A DNA stretch of 64,000 nt, from NCBI RefSeq assembly GCF_000382405.1, contig NZ_KB908258.1, positions 1-64,000 on the forward strand, read 5' to 3'. The notes beneath the pieces are model-generated. The model ran no database searches and was not told where the DNA came from. It worked only from the letters and a program-made list of their open reading frames with translations. A program made the position numbers and the translations under genes. The DNA comes from Mycobacterium sp. 141 (GTDB lineage: Bacteria; Actinomycetota; Actinomycetes; Mycobacteriales; Mycobacteriaceae). Positions 31,208 through 40,790 of the stretch are shown here, one piece after another; the stretch's first letter is position 1, and each line of letters opens with the position of its first letter.

Positions 31208-31273
31208 ATGCGTAATTTTGCATCCTTTACCGGCTCAGCTTGCGAATCTTGTGTAACGCATAGGCGGTAGACT
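31208..31273. promoter_or_regulatory. prpR-prpD intergenic control region; leaderless prpR promoter
   Basis: A -10 hexamer TAGACT at 31268-31273 lies 7 bp before the GTG of prpR, so the prpR mRNA is probably leaderless. An imperfect inverted repeat, ATGC-N8-GCAT at 31208-31223, lies in the AT-rich part of the gap and is a candidate PrpR/RamB-type operator. The -10 call is firmer than the operator. Confidence 0.4.
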
Positions 31274-31280
31274 GAGCGAG

Positions 31281-32684
31281 GTGGCGAAGACATTCGCGGG
31301 CGCGCGACTGAGACGGCTCCGCGACGAGAAGGGCCTCACGCAGGTCGCGCTCGCGCGTGCTCTCGGACTGTCCACCAGTTACGTGAACCAGCTGGAGAAC
31401 GACCAGCGTCCGATCACTGTCCCGGTGCTGCTCGCGCTCTCCGAACGATTCGATCTGCCCACGCACTACTTCGCGCCTGATGCCGACGCCCGGCTGGTCT
31501 CCGACCTCCGCGAGATCCTCACCGACGCGACTGCCGCACAGATCGAAGAGCTGGTCGCCCGGATGCCCGAAGCCGCTCAGACCGTGGTGAACCTGCATCG
31601 CCGCCTGCATGACGCGACGGCCGAATTGGAGACTGTGCACGGGAGGGCCAATCTCGACGTCCAGATCGGCACCCAGCAGCCCATGCCCTTCGAGGAAGTG
31701 CGCGATTTCTTCTACGACCGCCGCAATCACATCGACGTACTCGACCGCGCCGCCGAAGAGTTGTTCGCCGAGCACCGTCTGCGGATCGGCGGCCTCGACA
31801 GCCAGTTGGCCGAGCTGCTGTCAGCCGAATTCGGCGTCACCGTGGTCGTCGACGATGAGAACAGCCTGGGCCCCAACATAAAACGTCAGTACGATGCCGA
31901 GACCCGCACGATCTACCTCGCACGATGGTTGCTGCCCGGCCAGCGAGCATTCCAGCTGGCCACCCAGATCGCGTTGCTGTCCCATTCCGACCTTATCGAC
32001 GCCGTCGTCGCCACCGACGACCAATTGAGTTCAGAGGCAAGGGATGTGGCACGGATCGGGTTGGCGAATTATTTTGCCGGCGCGCTACTGCTGCCGTACC
32101 GGATGGTGCTGTCGGCCGCCGAAGAGTTGCGTTACGACATCGATCAGCTCGCGCGACGATTCGAGGTCGGCTTTGAAACCGTCTGCCATCGCCTCTCGAC
32201 ACTGCAGCGCTCGGACGCGCGGGGCATTCCATTCATCTTCGTCCGCACCGACAGCGCAGGGAACATCTCAAAGCGACAGTCCGCCACGGCGTTCCACTTC
32301 TCACGAGTCGGAGGAAACTGTCCGCTGTGGGTCGTGCACCACGCCTTCTCGCGCCCCGGCGAGTACCTGACGCAGGTGGCCCAGATGCCCGACGGACGCA
32401 GTTACTTCTGGATCGCCAAGACCTCGACGTCGGCACCGAGCCGATACCTCGTTACCCGCAAGAGTTTCGCCATCGGCCTTGGCTGCGATCTCGCGCACGC
32501 CGACAAGCTCGTGTACTCGGTGGGTATCGATCTCGGCGATCCAGAGGCGACGGTGCCAATCGGCGCCGGTTGTCGAGTCTGCGACCGGCCGGCATGCCCC
32601 CAGCGCGCCTTCCCGTATGTGGGCAGGCCCGTTCAGGCCGACCCGCAGACCAGCAGCAACTTGCCTTACTCGGGTACCCTCTAG
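31281..32684 (+). CDS. prpR: Propionate-responsive transcriptional regulator PrpR
   Basis: The 467-residue regulator has an N-terminal XRE helix-turn-helix ([21 protein letters not shown]) and a central IrrE/ImmA-like domain, DUF955. In the latter, the usual HExxH motif is absent ([12 protein letters not shown]). A C-terminal DUF2083-type domain with clustered cysteines follows ([13 protein letters not shown]). In M. tuberculosis PrpR (Rv1129c) this C-terminal region binds a 4Fe-4S cluster and propionyl-CoA, and the protein activates prpDC and icl. It is divergent from prpDBC, the standard layout. Confidence 0.93.
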   Translation: MAKTFAGARLRRLRDEKGLTQVALARALGLSTSYVNQLENDQRPITVPVLLALSERFDLPTHYFAPDADARLVSDLREILTDATAAQIEELVARMPEAAQTVVNLHRRLHDATAELETVHGRANLDVQIGTQQPMPFEEVRDFFYDRRNHIDVLDRAAEELFAEHRLRIGGLDSQLAELLSAEFGVTVVVDDENSLGPNIKRQYDAETRTIYLARWLLPGQRAFQLATQIALLSHSDLIDAVVATDDQLSSEARDVARIGLANYFAGALLLPYRMVLSAAEELRYDIDQLARRFEVGFETVCHRLSTLQRSDARGIPFIFVRTDSAGNISKRQSATAFHFSRVGGNCPLWVVHHAFSRPGEYLTQVAQMPDGRSYFWIAKTSTSAPSRYLVTRKSFAIGLGCDLAHADKLVYSVGIDLGDPEATVPIGAGCRVCDRPACPQRAFPYVGRPVQADPQTSSNLPYSGTL

Positions 32685-32744
32685 GGGCAGCTGGTTTGCT
32701 GGTGTGCCTCTTGGCTTCGAGCGGGACACCGGTATCGAGTGCGG

Positions 32745-32909
32745 CGACCACAAGGACGTGGCACGAGAGGGAACCCGGTGGAATTCCGGGACTGTCCCGC
32801 AGCGGTATGCAGGAACGACCGCCGTCAACGGCACTGGCCTCCGGGCCGGGAAGCGACGGCCACTAGGAGCACGTGAGTGCACGCCTGCGAGTCCGAAGAC
32901 CTGCCAGCT
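32745..32909 (+). ncRNA. Cobalamin riboswitch upstream of the metF-like gene
   Basis: The conserved aptamer blocks occur in order on the plus strand: GGGAACCCGGTGGAATTCCGG, then ACTGTCCCGCAGCGGT, then CACTGG followed by GGGCCGGGAAG, and at the 3' side GCGAGTCCGAAGACCTGCC. These are the hallmark blocks of the B12 aptamer. A GC-rich stem (CCGGGCGC near 32912) and a segment shared with the metE leader follow, probably the expression platform. Outer boundaries are approximate. B12 should switch off the downstream gene. Confidence 0.93.
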
Positions 32910-33049
32910 GTACCGGGCGCGCCGCGTCCGGTGGTTCATCGCCTCGTGGAATGGGCAACGACCGAAGCGCAGCGTTCCTTTGAGGCAGGCTGCTGCATTT
33001 GGTTATGTCCGCCGGTGGTGGCCGTTCCGTCGCACCAAAGGACGTCGTC

Positions 33050-33961
33050 GTGAATCGCCTTGTGAAGCCGACTCTCAACACCATCGCGCTCGAGCTGGTC
33101 GCCGCGAACGTCGAGCGTGGCGTCGACTATGCGATGCATGAGGCGCACAAAGTGCTGCAGCTCTCCAAGGATTCCGGAATCGAAGGCCGCATCGGTCACA
33201 TCATGATTCCCGGGATGATCGAGGAGGACGACGGCCGTCCTGTCGAGATGAAACCCAAATTCGACGTGCTCGACTACTGGTCGATGCTGCAACCGGAGTT
33301 GCCCGGCATTCGCGGGTTGTGCACGCAGGTGACGTCCTTCCTGGACAAACCAGCACTGCAGGCGCGGCTGACCGAGCTCATGGACGCTGGATTCGAGGGA
33401 ATCACGTTCGTCGGGGTACCGCGGTCGATGAGCGACGGGGAGGGCGGGGGTGTTGCTCCGACCGATGCGCTGGCCCTCTACAGCGACCTGGTGCAGCATC
33501 GTGGCGCAATCTTGATTCCGACGCGGGACGGCGAGCAGGGTCGGTTCCGGTTCAAATGCGACCAGGGCGCCACCTACGCCATGACGCAACTGCTGTACTC
33601 GACTGCGATCGTTGACTTCTTGACCGAGTTCGCGCGTACCTGTGACCACCGGCCGGAGATCCTGCTGTCGTTCGGGTTCGTGCCGTCGATCGAAGCCAAA
33701 GTCGGACTGGTCAATTGGCTCATCCAAGACGCCGGCAACGCCACGGTCGCCGACGAACAGGAGTTTGTCCGGCGCCTCGCAGGCACCGAATCAGCACGTC
33801 GGCGGATGTTGATGCTCGATCTGTACAAGCGGGTGATAGACGGAGTCGCGGACCTCGGATTCCCGTTGAGCGTGCATTTCGAGGCCACTTATGGTCCATC
33901 AGCGCCAGCATTCGAGATGTTCGCCGCGATGCTCGATTACTGGGCGCCGGACCGCGTTTAG
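33050..33961 (+). CDS. Mycobacterial-type methylenetetrahydrofolate reductase (flavin-free MetF)
   Basis: The 303-residue protein begins at GTG 33050, with AAAGGA 7 bp upstream (VNRLVKPTLNTIALELVAAN). It is related to M. tuberculosis Rv2172c and M. smegmatis MSMEG_6649/MSMEG_6664. As I recall, the latter are monomeric NADH-oxidising methylenetetrahydrofolate reductases lacking flavin. It would make 5-methyl-THF, the methyl donor for methionine synthase. The B12 riboswitch upstream and convergent metE downstream strongly support a methionine role. The barrel motifs are divergent from classical MetF, so the call rests on family memory and context. Confidence 0.82.
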   Translation: MNRLVKPTLNTIALELVAANVERGVDYAMHEAHKVLQLSKDSGIEGRIGHIMIPGMIEEDDGRPVEMKPKFDVLDYWSMLQPELPGIRGLCTQVTSFLDKPALQARLTELMDAGFEGITFVGVPRSMSDGEGGGVAPTDALALYSDLVQHRGAILIPTRDGEQGRFRFKCDQGATYAMTQLLYSTAIVDFLTEFARTCDHRPEILLSFGFVPSIEAKVGLVNWLIQDAGNATVADEQEFVRRLAGTESARRRMLMLDLYKRVIDGVADLGFPLSVHFEATYGPSAPAFEMFAAMLDYWAPDRV

Positions 33962-33988
33962 TTTCGCCAAACTCAACGCCCGCCCGTC

Positions 33989-34020
33989 GTGCCGCCGGTG
34001 ACCCCTCCCACCGGCGGCAC
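33989..34020. terminator. Bidirectional hairpin between convergent metF-like gene and metE
   Basis: A perfect 12-bp GC-rich stem (33989-34000 with 34009-34020) has an 8-nt loop and lies in the 77-bp gap between the two stop codons. There is no T-run. It probably serves both genes. Confidence 0.65.
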
Positions 34021-34038
34021 GCGGCAACCGCCCGCGGG

Positions 34039-36312
34039 TTAGTTAGAGCGCACCGCGGCCGCGGCGGCGACCAGATGCTGCAGTGAGGCAGTCACCTCAG
34101 GTGTGGTCCGCGTCTTCAGGCCGCAATCCGGATTCACCCAGAGCCTTTCGGCCGGAACGGATTTCAGCGCCTCACGCAGCGACGCGGTGATCTCGTCGAC
34201 TCCCGGCACACGTGGTGAGTGGATGTCGTAGACGCCGGGCCCGACGCTGTTGGCGAAGCCGACATCGTTGAGGTCGGCGAGCACCTCCATGTGTGAACGC
34301 GCGGCCTCGATCGACGTCACATCGGCATCCAGGTCGGCAATCGCTCCGATCACCTCGCCGAACTCCGAATAGCACAGGTGGGTGTGGATCTGGGTCGAGT
34401 CGGCCACCCCGGAGGTCGACAGCCGGAACGCTTCGACCGCCCACCGCAGATATGCCCTCTTGTCCTTGGATCGCAATGGCAGCAGCTCACGCAGTGCCGG
34501 CTCGTCGACCTGGATGATCGCGATGCCTGCGGACTGTAGGTCGACCGTCTCGTCCCGGATCGCGAGCGCGACCTGGTCCGCAGTCTCGGCCAGTGGCTGA
34601 TCGTCGCGGACGAAGGACCACGCCAGGATCGTCACGGGACCGGTGAGCATGCCCTTGACCGGCTTGTCGGTCAAGGACTGTGCGTAGGTGATCCACTCGA
34701 CCGTCATCGGCTTGGGCCGAACCACGTCGCCGTACAGGATCGGCGGGCGCACGCACCGGCTGCCGTAGGACTGCACCCAACCGTTCTGGGTCGCGAAGAA
34801 TCCGTCGAGCTGCTCGGCGAAGTACTGCACCATGTCGTTGCGCTCCGGTTCACCGTGCACCAGCACGTCCAGACCCAGTTGCTCCTGCAGCTTGACGACG
34901 TCGGCGATCTCGGCCTTCATCCGCCGCTCGTACTCCGCCGCATCGATCTTGCCGGCCCGCAGGTCGGCGCGCGCAACCCGAATGGCAGAGGTCTGCGGAT
35001 AGGACCCGATCGTGGTGGTGGGCAGGGTGGGCAGCTTGAGCCGATCCTGCTGCGCCGCCCGACGCTGCTCGGCCGGCCCGCGCTTGGCACCCGAGGCAAG
35101 GATGGCCGAGATACGCGCACGGACCTGCTCATTGTTGAGCCGTGGATCGGACTTCCGCGATGCAATGGCCTCGTTGGACGCCGCGATCTCAGCCGAGATG
35201 GCCTCACGGCCGTCGTTCAGCCCGCGGGCCAAGGTCACCACCTCGGTGACCTTCTCGAAGCCGAATGCCAGCCAACTGCGCAGCGCCGCGTCGAGGCCTT
35301 CCTCGGCATCGAGGGTGTATGGCACGTGCAGCGTCGAGCACGAGGTAGAGACAGCGACGGCACCCGCAGACCCGGACAATGCGGCCAGTTTGCCCAGCGC
35401 ACCTTCAAGATCTGTGCGCCAGATGTTACGGCCGTCCACCACGCCTGCGACCACGAGCTTGTCGGCGAGCTCGGGCACGGCCGCCAACGCCGTCGCCGAA
35501 CCTGCGACCAGATCGATGCCGATGGCCTCGATCGGGGTGCGGGCCAGCGCGGGCAACGCATCCGTGAGCTCACCGAAGTAAGTAGCGACGAACACCGACG
35601 GCCGCTTGGTCAGCGCGCCGAGCCGGGCGTAGGTACGTTCGGCCAGCTCGGCTGCGTTGTCGAGAATGTCGGTCACCAGCACGGGCTCATCGAGCTGCAC
35701 CCACGTGACACCCTTGTCGGCGAGCAATTCAAGCAGCTCCGCGTACACGTCGACGAGTTCGTCGAGCCGGGCGATCGGGGCACCTGCCCCCTGGACCGCC
35801 TTCGACAGAGCCAAGAAGGTGATCGGTCCGACGATCACCGGTCGCGCCGGGATACCCTGGGCGGCAGACTCTTCCAGCTCGCCCAGCACCTTGGCCGGGT
35901 TGAGGGCGAACGAGGTGCTAGGACCGATCTCGGGCACGATGTAGTGGTAGTTGGTGTCGAACCACTTCGTCATCTCAAGCGGCGCGATCTCGTCGTTGCC
36001 GCGCGCCGCCGCGAAGTAGCGGTCCAGCTCGTCAGTCACACCGGCCACCCGAGGTGGTAGCGCACCCACCAGTACCGCGGTGTCGAGCACCTGATCGTAG
36101 TAGGAGAAGGTGTTGACCGGGACCGAGTCCAACCCGGCCGCGCCGAGCGATGCCCAGGTGTCTCGGCGCAGAGTGGCGGCGACGGATTCCAGTTCGGCGC
36201 GGTCGATACGGCCGGCCCAGTACTTTTCGACTGCGCGTTTGAGTTCCCGATTCGGGCCGATGCGGGGGGACCCGAGGATGGTGGCGGTGAAAGGTACAGC
36301 GGTTGTGCTCAT
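34039..36312 (-). CDS. metE: Cobalamin-independent methionine synthase
   Basis: The 757-residue enzyme transfers the methyl group of 5-methyl-THF (polyglutamate) to homocysteine without B12. The zinc-site and C-terminal signatures are [20 protein letters not shown] and NPDCGLKTR. The N-terminal duplicated barrel has [17 protein letters not shown]. The start is ATG 36312 ([14 protein letters not shown]) with GAGG upstream. The gene lies behind a cobalamin riboswitch, so it is used when B12 is scarce, the well-known arrangement of Rv1133c. Confidence 0.95.
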   Translation of the reverse strand: MSTTAVPFTATILGSPRIGPNRELKRAVEKYWAGRIDRAELESVAATLRRDTWASLGAAGLDSVPVNTFSYYDQVLDTAVLVGALPPRVAGVTDELDRYFAAARGNDEIAPLEMTKWFDTNYHYIVPEIGPSTSFALNPAKVLGELEESAAQGIPARPVIVGPITFLALSKAVQGAGAPIARLDELVDVYAELLELLADKGVTWVQLDEPVLVTDILDNAAELAERTYARLGALTKRPSVFVATYFGELTDALPALARTPIEAIGIDLVAGSATALAAVPELADKLVVAGVVDGRNIWRTDLEGALGKLAALSGSAGAVAVSTSCSTLHVPYTLDAEEGLDAALRSWLAFGFEKVTEVVTLARGLNDGREAISAEIAASNEAIASRKSDPRLNNEQVRARISAILASGAKRGPAEQRRAAQQDRLKLPTLPTTTIGSYPQTSAIRVARADLRAGKIDAAEYERRMKAEIADVVKLQEQLGLDVLVHGEPERNDMVQYFAEQLDGFFATQNGWVQSYGSRCVRPPILYGDVVRPKPMTVEWITYAQSLTDKPVKGMLTGPVTILAWSFVRDDQPLAETADQVALAIRDETVDLQSAGIAIIQVDEPALRELLPLRSKDKRAYLRWAVEAFRLSTSGVADSTQIHTHLCYSEFGEVIGAIADLDADVTSIEAARSHMEVLADLNDVGFANSVGPGVYDIHSPRVPGVDEITASLREALKSVPAERLWVNPDCGLKTRTTPEVTASLQHLVAAAAAVRSN

Positions 36313-36453
36313 GACGACGTCCTCAACGTGCGACGGGAGGGTCACCGCCAGGAGGCGTCGAGCCGAGCGCGATCACCCGCCACGAGTGAACCGCATTCGG
36401 CCACTGCCCATTCCGCGAGGCGATGAACCACCGGGCGCGGCGCGCCCGGTACA

Positions 36454-36630
36454 GCTGGCAGGTCTTCGGACTCGCAGGCCCGCACGGGAGTTCGTGCACC
36501 TAATGGCCGTCGCTTCCCAGCGGCAGTTGCCTGCATGCCAGTGCTGATGACGGCGGTCGTTCCTGCATACCGCTGCGGGACAGTCCCGGATTCCCACCGG
36601 GTTCCCTCTCACGTCGCACCTGTGTGAGCG
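36454..36630 (-). ncRNA. Cobalamin riboswitch upstream of metE
   Basis: On the minus strand the order is GGGAACCCGGTGGGAATCCGG, ACTGTCCCGCAGCGGTATGC, a GGAAGCGACGGCC block and GCGAGTCCGAAGACCTGCC. A perfect 8-bp hairpin (CCGGGCGC/GCGCCCGG, about 36431-36449) follows. The aptamer and the segment just after it are clearly similar to the one before the metF-like gene, including the shared GGACGTCGTC before each start codon. The rest of 36313-36720 holds the metE leader and no gene. Confidence 0.95.
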
Positions 36631-36720
36631 TGCGGCGTTCGATGTCGACACGGGCCTGGACCAGTGCCGACAAACCAGCTGCGTGACTCAGACTACCCGT
36701 TGCCGGGTCGCGAGCACCGA

Positions 36721-37395
36721 TCACCGAGGCATCGCGGCCTCGATCTTGTCGACGATGTCGGCGGCCTGGGTAACCGACGAGCCTTCCGGTTTGCAGGCCT
36801 GAACGTCCATGACCAAGTTGGCGGCGACCGCCAGTGCACGCTGGCAGGCCCGGGTCTGGTCGCCGTTGACGCGGGTGAACGGCATGCTGAGCTCGGAGTC
36901 GGTCTTGGTGAGGTCACCGCTCGTCCACCTCGGCAGCGGTTGACCGTTGAGGGTGATGTTCACGTGGTGGTTGGTGCACTTCGACCAGCGGTCCGCCGAC
37001 TGATCCAGGAAATCGGTGGCATCCTGCGCCGAGGGGAAGATGACCACCGACTGCACCACCAGGTTGTTCCAGTCGTCGCCGTCGGGCGCACGCAGCAGCA
37101 CCTGCCGCATGGCGGTCCACCTGGTGCCGTAGATGGCGGACTCGTCGACCTGCCAGGCGCCGAGGCAGTTCAGATTGGGCAGTAGGTTGCGGTGGTCGCC
37201 CATTTCGGTGACCGGCGGGTGCGCCGTCATGTCGGTGGTCCCCATCAGGGCATTGACTTGATCGGTCGTGAGCAGCAGCCCCTCGAGCGCAGACTTGGGC
37301 ACGTCCTTCGGCGGCCCCTGGGACTTGTCGCCGTTGCCGGCACAGGCAGTTGCCAGCAGCACAAGCATGAGCAACGAAATCGCAAGCCGGATCAC
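36721..37395 (-). CDS. Lipoprotein with PknH-like sensor domain
   Basis: The 224-residue protein has a lipoprotein signal peptide: hydrophobic AISLLMLVLL and lipobox ATAC with Cys18. The exported domain resembles the extracellular sensor domain of PknH and the LppH/LprQ-like lipoproteins (LLTTDQVNALMG, then NCLGAWQ and CTNHHVNI with paired cysteines). These domains are thought to bind an unknown ligand outside the membrane. It stands alone between metE and a second secreted protein on the same strand. Function is unknown. Confidence 0.75.
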   Translation of the reverse strand: MIRLAISLLMLVLLATACAGNGDKSQGPPKDVPKSALEGLLLTTDQVNALMGTTDMTAHPPVTEMGDHRNLLPNLNCLGAWQVDESAIYGTRWTAMRQVLLRAPDGDDWNNLVVQSVVIFPSAQDATDFLDQSADRWSKCTNHHVNITLNGQPLPRWTSGDLTKTDSELSMPFTRVNGDQTRACQRALAVAANLVMDVQACKPEGSSVTQAADIVDKIEAAMPR

Positions 37396-37490
37396 GGTTG
37401 TCCTTACCGAAGGCGCGCCCGAGCGCGCTGAGTGAGCAAATGTCGAACATGGCGAATGCCGGCGGTGAAGCGGGTGTCGGATGAACTCCG

Positions 37491-38084
37491 TCAGGCGTGC
37501 GTGCCCGCGGCAGCGCAGGCCATCTGCGCGTTACTGGCATCGTTGTTGAGTTGCGTGGCCGTGTCATTCAGCGATTGGCCACCGGTGCGCAGTCCCATTT
37601 TCAGCAGAAGCTTGGTGGCCCCGAAGGACCATGACCGCATCGGGTTGGCGATGTCCGGCGAAAGTCCCGGTGTGCCGGCCGCATTCATCGCCGTTCCGGC
37701 GGCTTCCCGCAGCGCGGTGCGACCGCTGGTGTTGGTGGTGCTGATGGTCGGGTCCCCGTAGTCGGGGCGCTCCAGGCCTTCGATCGAATCCGCGAAGTCG
37801 CCGTAGTACGTCGATGCGGAATCCAAGGCGTTGGCGAACTGCGAACAGGCCGTGACCGCCGGGGCGCCAGGGTCATCCGTGGTGTCGACCGGCATGGACA
37901 CCGGACCCGCGGCTGGTGCACCCGCGGTGACCGGAGGCAAGTCGGGAACGGCAGGGGCCGCCGGTCCCGGGGCACTCGACGCGTCCCCAGGGTCCGCGAC
38001 CGCAGCGGGCATGCCTGCCAACCCGATGCCGAATGCGATGAGCAGCGACGCAAATCCCCGCTCGTACATCTGTGACGACCTCAA
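37491..38084 (-). CDS. Secreted hypothetical protein with Pro/Ala-rich N-terminus
   Basis: The 197-residue protein has a signal peptide (ASLLIAFGIGLAGMPAAVA) and a Pro/Ala-rich linker (residues about 32-70). A helical domain follows with one Cys near the start (TACSQFANALDSASTYYGDFADSI) and one near the end (QMACAAAGTHA). I do not recognise a named family; the two-cysteine helical layout recalls other small exported mycobacterial proteins. The TTG at 38084 has a strong GGAGG 5 bp upstream; ATG 38069 is the alternative. It is divergent from the first porin gene. Confidence 0.65.
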   Translation of the reverse strand: MRSSQMYERGFASLLIAFGIGLAGMPAAVADPGDASSAPGPAAPAVPDLPPVTAGAPAAGPVSMPVDTTDDPGAPAVTACSQFANALDSASTYYGDFADSIEGLERPDYGDPTISTTNTSGRTALREAAGTAMNAAGTPGLSPDIANPMRSWSFGATKLLLKMGLRTGGQSLNDTATQLNNDASNAQMACAAAGTHA

Positions 38085-38433
38085 CGATTCCTCCGTCTAT
38101 ACGTTCACAATTGGACGCCTGACGTCCCACACAGTTGATCGTTGACATGTCTGAAAAGTGAACGTTCGAACAATCGATCACATCCGTATGTCATCCGTCC
38201 CGTGTTCCTGCGAACTTCCTGTGAGCTTCCTTCAGATACGTTATGTGCCAATGGAAGTGACAATCCGCGCGGATGCCAAGTGGATGGAATTGAGGCCCGA
38301 ACCGTTGGCCGCTCGTTTACGGCCCGGAAACTCGACCCGTCCATGATTCGACGCGACAAATCCCCGGCATCACGGAGGATCACAAGTTCGACGTCGATCC
38401 CCGGTTTCAACCACGAGAGGCGCAATAACCCGC
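38085..38433. other. Divergent intergenic region ahead of the porin genes
   Basis: No gene is seen in these 349 bp. They must hold the promoters for the divergent secreted-protein gene and the first porin. The 8-bp palindrome GAACGTTC lies near 38160. The part from about 38321 is repeated in altered form upstream of the second porin at about 39149, so the duplication included leader DNA. Confidence 0.5.
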
Positions 38434-39144
38434 ATGTCGAATCGTTTAGCCATCCTGGCTGCTGCCTGCATGTTGGCCCCCGTAGCGGTGGCACCCCTCG
38501 CGTCGGCCGACCCACCGCCTGACCCCGCCGCTGCGGCGGCCGATGCTGCTGCCGCGCCTGCGCTGCCTGCCCCGCCCCCACCGGACACCGGCGCCGTTCC
38601 TTCCTCGCCTCCCGGAGTGCTCGACACCCCGGACGGCTGGCATGTAGCGGTGGCCGGGTCCAATGAGAGTCTGCTGCCCGTGGCACCGCTGACCACCGCG
38701 GTGTCGTCGCGCGAGTACCTCGTCGGAGGCACTTTCACCGGAAACGTCACGGGCGGCGGCAAGACGAAGCTCACCGGCGGAACGCTGGAAGCCGGAACCC
38801 AAATCGGTTGCGGCATCATCAGCGACGAGACGGAAATCAACCCGAGCCTCAGCTTCACGCCCGGTATCAAGATTCCGTTCACCGGCGCTGGGGGCGACGT
38901 CAACGCCGGTACCGGCATCAGCTTGCAAGGCAAGGTCTACCTCAAGCCGGGCACGGTCACCATCGTCCCGATCGACAAGAAGTCGTTCAAGGGCACGGGA
39001 ACCCGCGTGACCATCACGGGCGTCCGTATCAAGTTCGATCAGTGCGCCGGTCAGTCGTTCATCCGTACCTACGCAACGCTGACAAGTTCCACGGACAACA
39101 CCGACGACGTTGTCACGTATCTCGGCGTGACCAAGGCCGTCTGA
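38434..39144 (+). CDS. MspA-family outer-membrane porin (copy 1)
   Basis: The 236-residue protein has a signal peptide ending ASA near residue 26, then a Pro/Ala-rich spacer of about 35 residues. The MspA porin domain follows: DTPDGWHVAVAGSNESLLPVAPLTTAVSSREYLV, a β-rich GGG/TGG hairpin region, GTQIGCGI, and the end CAGQSFIRTYATLTSST. MspA forms octameric goblet pores for small hydrophilic nutrients in the mycomembrane. The Pro-rich spacer is longer than in M. smegmatis MspA. MspA-type porins are a rapid-grower trait. It is followed by a paralogue in the same direction. Confidence 0.9.
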   Translation: MSNRLAILAAACMLAPVAVAPLASADPPPDPAAAAADAAAAPALPAPPPPDTGAVPSSPPGVLDTPDGWHVAVAGSNESLLPVAPLTTAVSSREYLVGGTFTGNVTGGGKTKLTGGTLEAGTQIGCGIISDETEINPSLSFTPGIKIPFTGAGGDVNAGTGISLQGKVYLKPGTVTIVPIDKKSFKGTGTRVTITGVRIKFDQCAGQSFIRTYATLTSSTDNTDDVVTYLGVTKAV

Positions 39145-39229
39145 CCGCGGCCCGGAAACGACACCGCCGATGATTCGCCACGACATCGATCGCTCGGATT
39201 CGCTACCCACGAGAGGCACAAGTTCCCGC

Positions 39230-39916
39230 ATGTTGAATCGTTTTGCCACCCTGGCTGCTATCTGCATGTTAGCCCCGGTAGCGGTGGCTCCCCTCGCGGC
39301 GGCCGATCCGCCGCCGCCACCGCCTGACCCGGCGGCTCCGGCCGACGCCGGCCCCCCGCCGGACAACGGACTGGTCGCCTCCGCCGAACCGGGCATCGTC
39401 ACGACTCCCGACGGGTGGAAGCTCACGGTGGCCGCGACCAACGAGAGCCAACTGCCGGTGGCGCCGCTGACCACCGCTGTGTCCTCTCGCGAATACCTTG
39501 TGGCGGGCACGTTTACCGGCACCGTCACCGGCGGCGGATCCACTTCGCTGACCGGCGGCACTTTGGACACCGGCTACCAGATCGGTTGCGGTATCGAGCT
39601 GGGTCAGGTCCGTCTCATCGGATCGATCGGCCTGAGCACCTCGGGTTCGACGCTGGCCGGCATCATTCCGACCGGTGTCAGCATGCCGCTGTCGGGCACG
39701 CTGGAGATCCATCCCAAGCCCGGTACCGTCACCAACGTCTCGGTGGACAAGAAGTCGTTCAAGGCTGCGCCGGTGCGCGTCACGCTGAAGGACGTCCACA
39801 TCAAGATCGACGGGTGCATGGGACAGTCCTTCCTGCGCTCCTACGCCACCCTGACGAGTTCCACCACCGACACTGATGACGTCGTCGCGTACTACGGCGT
39901 CACCAAAGCAGTCTGA
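39230..39916 (+). CDS. MspA-family outer-membrane porin (copy 2)
   Basis: This 228-residue paralogue of the preceding gene has a near-identical signal peptide (LAPVAVAPLAAADPPPP) and C-terminus (QSFLRSYATLTSSTTDTDDV). The middle differs (GQVRLIGSIGLSTSGSTLAGIIPTG in place of the first copy's pore segment), so pore size or charge may differ. The ATG at 39230 follows the same GAGAGGC-A leader as copy 1. The frame extends upstream to 39170 but has no better start. It lies 10 bp before the next gene, which may be cotranscribed. Confidence 0.9.
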   Translation: MLNRFATLAAICMLAPVAVAPLAAADPPPPPPDPAAPADAGPPPDNGLVASAEPGIVTTPDGWKLTVAATNESQLPVAPLTTAVSSREYLVAGTFTGTVTGGGSTSLTGGTLDTGYQIGCGIELGQVRLIGSIGLSTSGSTLAGIIPTGVSMPLSGTLEIHPKPGTVTNVSVDKKSFKAAPVRVTLKDVHIKIDGCMGQSFLRSYATLTSSTTDTDDVVAYYGVTKAV

Positions 39917-39925
39917 CGGTCAACT

Positions 39926-40696
39926 GTGAAGGCGAAACACCAAGGCGCGAGGGCAAACTCCGGGCAAGCATCAGCGGTCAGGAATGCGACCGCCGCCCTC
40001 ACCGCAGTCGGGCTGTTCGCGTTCGGGGCAGCGGTTGCCTGTTCGGCAACCGCTGCCGCCGACCCCGGACCGCCTCCTGACGTCCCAGGTTCTCCGGGTG
40101 CCCCCGTCGCGGCCGCCCCGGTCCCGGAACCGCCTCCGCCCGGCCCGACGATCCCGGTCGTCGGCGCGCCACTCGGACCGACGGGACTATCGGTTCTGGC
40201 CCAAACCGGTGACGAATCTGCGCCGGGCAAGTTGGGCGTTCCCAACGGAATCGACCTGAGTCCGGGCGGTCTGCTCGGGCAAAACTCGGCACCGTCGGCG
40301 CCGGGCGGGCCACCACCGGCCGACGCTCCGAACCTCAGGGCATTCAACAACGGCAACTTCTTCCCGCAGAACGAGAAGCCGTCGGCACCCGGTGAGGGCA
40401 CCGTGGTCGGCGTCCCCCCGGGTGAGGAGAACTCCGACATCTCCGGGCTCAACTGGCTTCGGCAGATCCGCACGCTCTACCGCAATGGCAACCTGCACGG
40501 CGGGATGCTCGGGCAGGTCCCCAAAGAGCAATTGGGCGAACCGCTTCCGGGTACCGCACCCCCGCCGGGTACGAATATTCCACCGGGACTCGTCGAGAAT
40601 CTGCCGGACCCGGCGAGTCCTGCCGGACCGCCACCAGCGCCGGGGCCGGGAGCACCGGTCATCCCGCCGCCACCTGGCACACCACCGGCACCGTGA
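39926..40696 (+). CDS. Secreted proline-rich hypothetical protein downstream of the porins
   Basis: The 256-residue protein starts at GTG 39926, 9 bp after the porin stop. It has a long signal segment (ATAALTAVGLFAFGAAVACSATAAA) and is then about 20% proline, with many PPP and PGG runs and low predicted order. A small more structured island (ENSDISGLNWLRQIRTLYRNGNLHGG) lies near residues 170-195. I recognise no family. Close spacing to the porin suggests a shared transcript and perhaps a cell-envelope role, which is inference only. Confidence 0.65.
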   Translation: MKAKHQGARANSGQASAVRNATAALTAVGLFAFGAAVACSATAAADPGPPPDVPGSPGAPVAAAPVPEPPPPGPTIPVVGAPLGPTGLSVLAQTGDESAPGKLGVPNGIDLSPGGLLGQNSAPSAPGGPPPADAPNLRAFNNGNFFPQNEKPSAPGEGTVVGVPPGEENSDISGLNWLRQIRTLYRNGNLHGGMLGQVPKEQLGEPLPGTAPPPGTNIPPGLVENLPDPASPAGPPPAPGPGAPVIPPPPGTPPAP

Positions 40697-40790
40697 GGCG
40701 TTCGGGCAGTGTTTCGGGGTTTTCCCCTGACGCTGCCCGAAACGCTTATGCTGGATACCGCGTACGCAGTCCAGCTCCCGGGAGGCCGCG

